64,000 nt of DNA from Trichopria drosophilae (taxonomy: Eukaryota; Arthropoda; Insecta; Hymenoptera; Diapriidae). The stretch covers positions 120,013,001-120,077,000 of the forward strand of contig CM059585.1 of the NCBI GenBank assembly GCA_030407085.1, in the 5' to 3' direction. Shown here in pieces: positions 58,220 through 64,000 of this stretch (within the stretch, counting starts at the first letter, position 1; each line of letters opens with the position of its first letter). The position numbers were made by a program, and so were the translations under genes. Below the pieces are notes generated by a model that saw only the letters and a list, made by a program, of their open reading frames with translations, was not told the DNA's origin and made no database searches.

Positions 58220-58500
58220 TAGCAACATTTCGACTCGAATATGAGTCCTCTTCAAGGTTGTGTAAGAAACCGGTGGTAATTGCGTCGTATTTATACTAAA
58301 TTATGGGATATGAAGTTTTGTATGTGTTGGTGGTGTGGTATTAAGAATAAAGGAACCGTTGACAAACTATGTATGAATTTAGAAGATAAAATGGGATTCA
58401 TTACAGAAAGGGATGGTAAACTTCCGGTAACTTTGATATTTCGAACCAGATGTTGATGGTGTTGTTCTCTTTTTTAATAAAATAATTTTCAAGATGACCT
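58220..58500 (-). mobile_element. Penelope-like 3' tail relic
   Basis: Minus strand: CTTGAAGAGGACTC then GAGTCGAAATGTTGC at 58256-58225, the terminal layout seen at 32.8 kb. The sequence before it on that strand (LPPVSYTTLKRTHIRVEM) resembles tails after the Penelope GIY-YIG domain but is not diagnostic. Confidence 0.45.
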
Positions 58501-58569
58501 CTATTTGCCCAGTTTTTTTTCTTTTGCAAGGATTATGGTGTTGTCATAATCAAAATCGTGTCCATATTT

Positions 58570-59225
58570 ACACTGTAAGAAATTTCTGTAGCGATTTTCT
58601 GAAACATGTAACTGAAGCTTTTTACGGTTTCCGTTTCAGAATTTTACGAAACATGAACAGAAATTTCGGAAACGGTAACCGTAAAAAGCTTCGGTTACAT
58701 GTTTCAGAAAATTTTGTTACAGTTTCAGAATTTTCAATTACAGTAACAGAATAGTATAAGGGGAGTAAAATTTTTTTGCTTTATCACATTTTTTTGTGTT
58801 TTCTATGATTTATTATCCTTCATTTGGGGATGACTACCCTGTTAATAAAAATAGAACATTTAATAAAAACAACACTGTTTTGTAAATGTGCATCAGAGTA
58901 GAAAAAATGCGATGTATGTCTATTTATTGCCTTCCTACTAATGAGAATCAACATTATACAATTCAACAATATTTGGATGACACTCGTTATAAACTACTGA
59001 TGGTTGACCGAGGAATCCTTTATGACCGAATGAAAATTCCACTTCTGCGACTACAAACCACAGCAATGTCACCGTGTTTCACTGATTCCTTCTGAAATTT
59101 CTGTTACAGTTTCGTAATTTTCTGATAATATAACTTAATGGTTCTTTCTGTTGCAGGATTTAGTAAAATTTTGTTACTTCGGTAACATAAAAGTATCCGA
59201 AATTTCTCAACATTTCTATCAGTGT
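58570..59225. mobile_element. Inverted-repeat element with CACTG ends and a strong internal hairpin
   Basis: CACTGTAAGAAATTTCTG at the left and the inverse of CACTGATAGAAATGTTGAGA at the right. Near the left end an inverted pair (58588-58637 against 58669-58721) forms a stem of about 45-50 bp (TTCTGAAACATGTAACTGAA, TTTTTACGGTTTCCGTTTC). CACTG ends recall Transib-type elements, but no 5-bp target duplication is clear. Confidence 0.55.
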
Positions 59226-59468
59226 ATATAATCTAGTCAGCTCTGAAAAAGTGGTGAAAAAGTGTCCTGTGGGCATTAATGGGTTAAATAAAATAAATTG
59301 ATTTTCGGTTTTTGGTTTTCGATGTGAAACCCTTTTCAAAAGCGAATAATATAGTAATAAAATAGTGTTGAAAAATATGTGATTTATAAATTTAATATTA
59401 ACATTATCTTATCATATCATAATCATATAACAAAAATAAAAAAAGAAATAACAATAACAACTCATGTA

Positions 59469-59750
59469 CAGTACTCCTTCCCTTATTCTAATTTTTCTTA
59501 TTCTAATGTCTTCCCTTATTCTAATTTTTTCTCTTCTCCTATTCTAATATTTCCCCTCGCGTATTCTCCCCACTGACGTGTGTTGACGTGTGGATTTTCT
59601 AAATACAAATAACGGCGCATGCGCAACAAAAGAAAAAGAGACAAAAGTGAGACTACAAATCTAAGTAGTGGGGGGAGAGGGGAAAATTAGAATGGAAGAA
59701 GGCCGCCATCTTGCCTGACTGGACAAATTAGAATAAGGGAAGGAGTACTG
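59469..59750. mobile_element. TA MITE with CAGTACTCCTTCCCTTATTC ends
   Basis: CAGTACTCCTTCCCTTATTC at the left has a perfect inverse at the right, continuing as TAATTT. TATTCTAATTTT words repeat inside, and GCGCATGCGC sits at 59615-59624. TA flanks the left end; the right flank is TG. Confidence 0.85.
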
Positions 59751-59755
59751 TGTGT

Positions 59756-59895
59756 GGTTTTCGATAGAAAATACGTGCGATGGAAACAACTTGTATACAT
59801 ATAGTCGGGATTTCTGATTCTATTGCGATAATTATACAAATCCCGACTATATGTATACAAATTGTTTCCATCGCACGTGTTTTTTATCGAAAACC
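59756..59895. repeat. 140-bp near-perfect hairpin
   Basis: Arms of about 58 bp (GGTTTTCGATAGAAAATACG at one end, its inverse at the other) with few mismatches around a spacer of about 24 bp. The arms contain GTATACATATAGTCGGGATT. The hairpin begins 6 bp after the TA MITE. No RNA gene family is recognised. Confidence 0.85.
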
Positions 59896-62622
59896 AATTC
59901 ATGCGTTATTATGGTTATTTTTTGTTTTGACCAACACAACGAAGAAATAATTTTACGATTTAATTATTCATTAAAGCATAGTTTACATAAATAAATATCT
60001 CACCTTTCGGGCACTGCATAATGAAATGACCTAACAAACATAAACACGGAATAATTAAAAGAAACTACTAACATGTTTCATATTGCGTTTATTGAAACTG
60101 CAAAACCGAAATGTTATATTTCAGCATTATACATACAGTCTATGTTGATAATAACATTCTCAACGCATAACTTTCTTAAATTTCAACGAATTTTATTAAC
60201 TTATGGTACAATTTGTTGCGAACAATTTTCATCAACTGTCGATAAATATTACATAACTTACATATATTGTTTCAATTATGAAATTAAATATTACGAAGAC
60301 ATTTTTTTTCAAGTAATCCACAATCGTCCGTATGACATGGATTTCCGCTAAATTTCATAATTTTCACTTTATTTTGAAAATAAATTAATTAATCCCATTT
60401 CCGCGTTCATTTTAACGATTCTCTTAACACGGCAAATGTTATTATACACGTTATATTTATTTCTCTTTTATATTTCATTTTTTCGTTACTTGAAGCGTAA
60501 ATTCAAGAAATTGTACAGTTCTTTAACAACAATACTTTTCTAGTCGGCATAGTGGCATTTTCTCAGATTTAAATCGTGAACTAACTTTATCAAACACTCT
60601 TTTCGGTTTGGTGGCTTTGAAAAATAAATGTGCAACTGTTAAACAATTGCTTTCTAACGTAGTTTTTTATCGTCAAACAGTCACTAGTATTGTTACAAGT
60701 CTTTAATGGAAGATAAGTATCCGTAGTAAGGTCTAAGAAAAATTATCCTCTGATGATATTTTTTATTTGTATTAAATAAAAAATAATGTGCTAAAGCATT
60801 TTTGTGTGATGGTATGAATTGATGAAGAAAAAATAGTATAAATAATGGTTATTCAGTGGCTTTAAAAACTCAAAACAATACATTACACGTCACACTAAAA
60901 TGCTCTAAATGAATGATGTCTCTTAAGTGTTGCCTAATCCAAATTTTTCAACAAAATATTTTTGTTCACCATTACGAATGCCAAGGTAATCTTGTGCGAA
61001 ATGAACGGTTTTATAAGTTTCCTTAAGACGTCAAACGAAAGCCAGCATTGAATATGACAAAATTTGAGTTTTTGTCCATTTTTGTATTTCTACTTCGATT
61101 TAGGACTCGCCATTTTGTTAATATTTATCCATGCCAGAACTCGGCTATTATAATTCTGAAGAATTTTTTGTCTTTTCGAGATTTGCAGGACTAATTTAAC
61201 AAACTTTTTCCGAAATATTATAATTTTAGATTTTTTAATTTGGTGGTAATTACAGTAAAAAACGCACAATTTTTTCGAAATTTCATTTCACATTCTCTGA
61301 GGAATGCTCCAAAAAATTGTTTTGCTGCAAACCTCTGGTTAAATCGCGAAGAACATTCGGAATAAACATTTATCATAATATTTCCAATGTTTTTACGATT
61401 TTTCCATTATTTTTGTTTTATAAAAATCATCTTTATTCTAAATACGATTTTATCACAAATTCGATCATATCATTTAAATAACATAATTTATGTACAAATA
61501 AATAGATAGAATACATATAAATAATAAAAAAAGACTGTATTATTTTTTCATGACAAAAATAAAATGTTGTAATGATGCATTTCCAAATAAGGTATCAGAT
61601 TACGCCTCTTGTCCTCAAGCTAATCTTGGCTAGACGAGACCATGTCTTTAGGGTATCATGAACACCAGAGTATGAAGGAGTACATTATAAAACATGTACA
61701 GATGATAAGTTACGTGAGGGATTTAAAAAGTATGAATATTTAGAGTTTGATAGGTATGCAGATGTTAGAAAGCGATCATCTTTGATGGGTAAACGACATA
61801 CAGATGATATAGATGTATCTTTGATGCCTGGAAACATATGAAATTGAACAAGTGAAGATTCGAATGGATCGATTAACGGGTTACGCGGAGAATGCCACAC
61901 AGGAGATAAATTTCCAAGATCCTTTTACATTATTTTATGAGATAGGTGTGCAGTTAGATCAGGATGTTGAGGTCCAATCAAATGGATATACTCATTATGA
62001 AGCATTGGAGGTTGCTATAACAGCGGTGAAGACTGTTTTAGGGGTCTGCCCTGACTTGATAGGGCCGAGACAGTAGATATTGTGTCTTGGGAAGATGCCC
62101 AACTTGGGAAGATGGACAAGTACCGGATTGGATCGCTATGTACCCGCAATTATTGCATTGGGAAAATCAATTGAATCCTTTGAGAACAGAATCGCTCTAC
62201 TCTGGTATATGTTTGGATGATGAGGCTCGTGATTATGTGTACATCCACAGCGTCGATCGAGCGAGGTTCGCAACTCTATGTTTATCTTGGTATCAATCAT
62301 TATGGAAATATGGGAACAAGACGTGTCTTATATGTTGATGGGATACCTTTGAACATTAGAATCGTATATCGCGTTGGTAACAAATATAGTAATAAGACAG
62401 CTCAGTGGATATGGGAAAAAGTAATGTAGTATTATGGATGGAGACGACGCCATATTTTTGTATCTTTATTGGCAGATTGGTTAATGGGAATTGCAACTGC
62501 TTCGATATCGATGCGTAATAATAAGGAGTTCAGTGGCCCTGATATGACATTGATGTCGACATTGTTTACTCAACGGTATTTTAATGTAGGTTGGAGTCTA
62601 TTTGAGATGTGGGATCAATTAC

Positions 62623-62903
62623 ACAGGACCACAAAAAAAATTTCTTGGGAGTTTCTTTTAATCAGAGGTAGTGGATGTTATAGATTTTGGGTCGCTGAAA
62701 ACGAATCCGTAGCCAGAATTGGGCCATCACGTCAAGTTTTCGGGATATCCTATCCGCTAATTTCAATTTCCGGACACGATATTTCGAAAACCTGACGTGA
62801 TGGGCCAAATCGGGCAACGGATTCCTTTTCAGCGACCCAAAATCTATAAGATCCACTACCTCTGATTAAAAGAAACTCCCAACAAATTTTTTTGTGGTCC
62901 TGT
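62623..62903. mobile_element. Intact 281-bp MITE, ACAGGACCACAAAAAAA ends
   Basis: Nearly a full-length palindrome: the left arm (ACAGGACCACAAAAAAAATT, GTAGTGGATGTTATAGATTT) pairs with the right arm almost throughout. The centre has TCACGTCAAGTTTTCGGGAT. ATTAC on the left and ATTAT on the right may be an imperfect target duplication. It is inserted in the viral relic. Other copies are at 31.1 and 35.7 kb. Confidence 0.9.
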
Positions 62904-63234
62904 ATTATCAACGCTTACTAGTGTTCACATGGATGAATTTACGGAAACTCAGAGTGATGATCATGATGAGTTTGAGATAGAGATAAACCAACATCAGTAT
63001 AATCAATTTATAAAGAGACATCCCCATGAGAGATGTTTACATCAGAAAGTTTATCAACATTTACCATTCCACAGATATCGCGAATAATAAGTGGCGAGTA
63101 GTAGATCATGAAACCCATGTAGTAATAAAGGTACCTATGCCATTGTGTGAGCAATTACATCTAAAGGGATATTAATTGCTAATCCCAAGAGTGGAGGAGA
63201 GTTTGAGGTTGATATTTATGGTATAAAACCACAG

Positions 63235-63429
63235 AAGGTTGTGATGGACCAAGGTAATAAGTATTTTATAGTGAAAGATGTATTGGTATATAATTCTAGT
63301 AAGTCTGGGGTGTGTGGTTCTATTTTATTACGAGAAACTCATCAAAGACCAATAATGAGTATGCATTTTACAGGAATTGGAACGGAGACATCGGGTGAAG
63401 GTTTTGGTATATTATTAACGAAAGATTAG
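63235..63429 (+). pseudogene. 3C-like protease segment of the viral element
   Basis: An open frame of about 62 codons to a TAG at 63427-63429. It holds the Cys nucleophile block (GVCGS) and the downstream His-containing MHFTG pocket. The catalytic His and acidic residue would lie further upstream, where the frame is broken. A cellular chymotrypsin-like protease would have GDSGG instead, so a viral origin is favoured. Confidence 0.65.
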
Positions 63430-63530
63430 GATCATTGGGCACTAATAATGTTCTACCAACGCAGATGGATTACCTAATGTATGAAATAATTGAGAATGCG
63501 AAATTTGTGTAAAATGTCATTGTTAGTTCG

Positions 63531-63581
63531 CACGAACTGAACGTCGCGAAGGTCCCGAGTTCGAATCCCCGTCCGTGCAAT
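63531..63581 (+). repeat. tRNA-like 3' half with matching acceptor
   Basis: GCACGAA at the left pairs at 6 of 7 positions with TCCGTGC at the right, and a T-arm-like CCGAGTTCGAATCCCC lies between, but at 51 bp the D and anticodon arms are gone. Possibly a SINE head or a deleted tRNA pseudogene. It shares CCGAGTTCGA with the relic at 49.8 kb. Confidence 0.3.
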
Positions 63582-64000
63582 TTTCTCTGCTTACATCATT
63601 AAAGTGGGGGAAATACCTTGTCCTTTTGACAAAAATAAAAAAGCCAACAAAAAAGAAAATCAAAAATCAAGTTTTGTCACATTCAACTTCACTTTTAGAC
63701 TAACTCTGATCATTTTTATCCTCAAAGAATACTTCACGTGCCTATAGTAATGTCCAAAAATTTATTTTTACTGACATTTTTTGTTTCAACTGTCATAGCT
63801 GCACGCTCCAACCATTTGTATTACTCCTACATATGCTGCATACTTCAATCTGATGATCAAGATGTTTTAGAGGGACTAGTTAGTACGCTAATCTGCCAGA
63901 TACCAAATTGATTGTTGATGTTTCAAAATTTGTTGGATTGGATAATCAAATAACAGTAAGTTATCTCAGTGACGTTCTCTAAATGTATACTTTCAAGAGA
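63582..64000. other. Terminal stretch without recognised features
   Basis: AT-rich sequence. I see no supported coding region, RNA gene or terminal repeat. Confidence 0.5.

Larger units (their letters stand above)
53779..61600. other. Intergenic region downstream of NXN
   Basis: Beyond the 3' UTR I see a non-LTR relic, a tandem array, Penelope-like tail, hairpins and a MITE, each listed separately. In the remainder (for example 57480-58200 and 59900-61600) I see only AT-rich sequence without supported genes. Confidence 0.6.
61690..63515 (+). pseudogene. Endogenous viral element from a picorna-like RNA virus, broken and MITE-interrupted
   Basis: Plus-strand coding-like segments (61852-62076, 62217-62429, 62469-62622, 62935-63090, 63241-63429) lie in different frames separated by stops and frameshifts. 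The last carries a 3C-like cysteine protease C-terminal half: the nucleophile motif GVCGS, then about 15 residues on MHFTG, equivalent to the GIHxAG substrate-pocket motif, and GEGFG. This arrangement is typical of iflavirus/dicistrovirus-like polyproteins. A short segment after 63430 may be the start of the polymerase region. Parts before 62622 are protein-like but unassigned. A MITE occupies 62623-62903. The element has no intact reading frame and cannot be functional as a virus; descriptive only. Confidence 0.65.

Noticed and set aside
1..64000. CRISPR arrays, rRNA, bacterial operons
   Set aside because: No regularly spaced identical repeats with unique spacers, no rRNA blocks, no ribosome binding site-led gene strings. 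The sequence is nuclear animal DNA.

Overview
The window is AT-rich, intron-rich animal DNA, almost certainly from an arthropod and most likely an insect. It has spliced genes with GT/AG introns, long introns packed with decayed transposons (Penelope-like elements, non-LTR retrotransposons, many TA- and TTAA-flanked MITEs), and a remnant of a picorna-like insect-type RNA virus. I see no bacterial gene structure, no rRNA and no CRISPR. Species cannot be named from this.

Two genes are well supported. (1) A nucleoredoxin (NXN) gene on the + strand fills most of the window. Six exons (9136-9405, 33971-34071, 49169-49364, 50058-50148, 51438-51574, 53563-53778) read in one continuous frame for 336 residues to a stop. 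The N-terminal part (about 100 residues in relatives) is not found here and should lie upstream. The second intron seen is split exactly at the redox motif: W ends one exon and CPPC starts the next, 24.6 kb away. (2) A complete four-exon lipocalin gene (203 residues, secreted, minus strand, 19978-22516) lies inside that 24.6-kb NXN intron in antisense orientation. It was found by matching exon phases; no single open frame shows it.

Layout: 1-9135, presumed upstream NXN intron with MITEs, Penelope-like tails and a degenerate minisatellite; 9136-9405, first NXN exon seen; 9406-33970, the giant intron, carrying the TTAA element at 15.7 kb, the lipocalin, GC-rich islands near 24 and 28 kb, a reverse-transcriptase relic at 29.2-29.6 kb and a Penelope-like relic at 32.8-33.5 kb; 34072-49168, a second giant intron with several inverted-repeat elements; 49169-53778, the five closely spaced 3' exons, whose introns hold a tRNA-like relic, two TA MITEs and a 1.08-kb TTAA element with internal 107-123-bp tandem repeats; 53779-61600, intergenic DNA with a non-LTR 3' relic, 120-bp tandem repeats and large hairpins; 61690-63515, an endogenous viral element with a recognisable 3C-like protease segment, interrupted by a MITE.

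The two genes have no obvious functional link: NXN is a thioredoxin-fold redox regulator, while the lipocalin is a secreted carrier of small hydrophobic ligands. Their relation is positional (nested, antisense). The points most worth following up are the nested lipocalin, the viral relic, the four minus-strand Penelope-type terminal motifs with hammerhead-like cores, and a GCGCATGCGC core shared by otherwise unlike MITEs and a GC-rich island.
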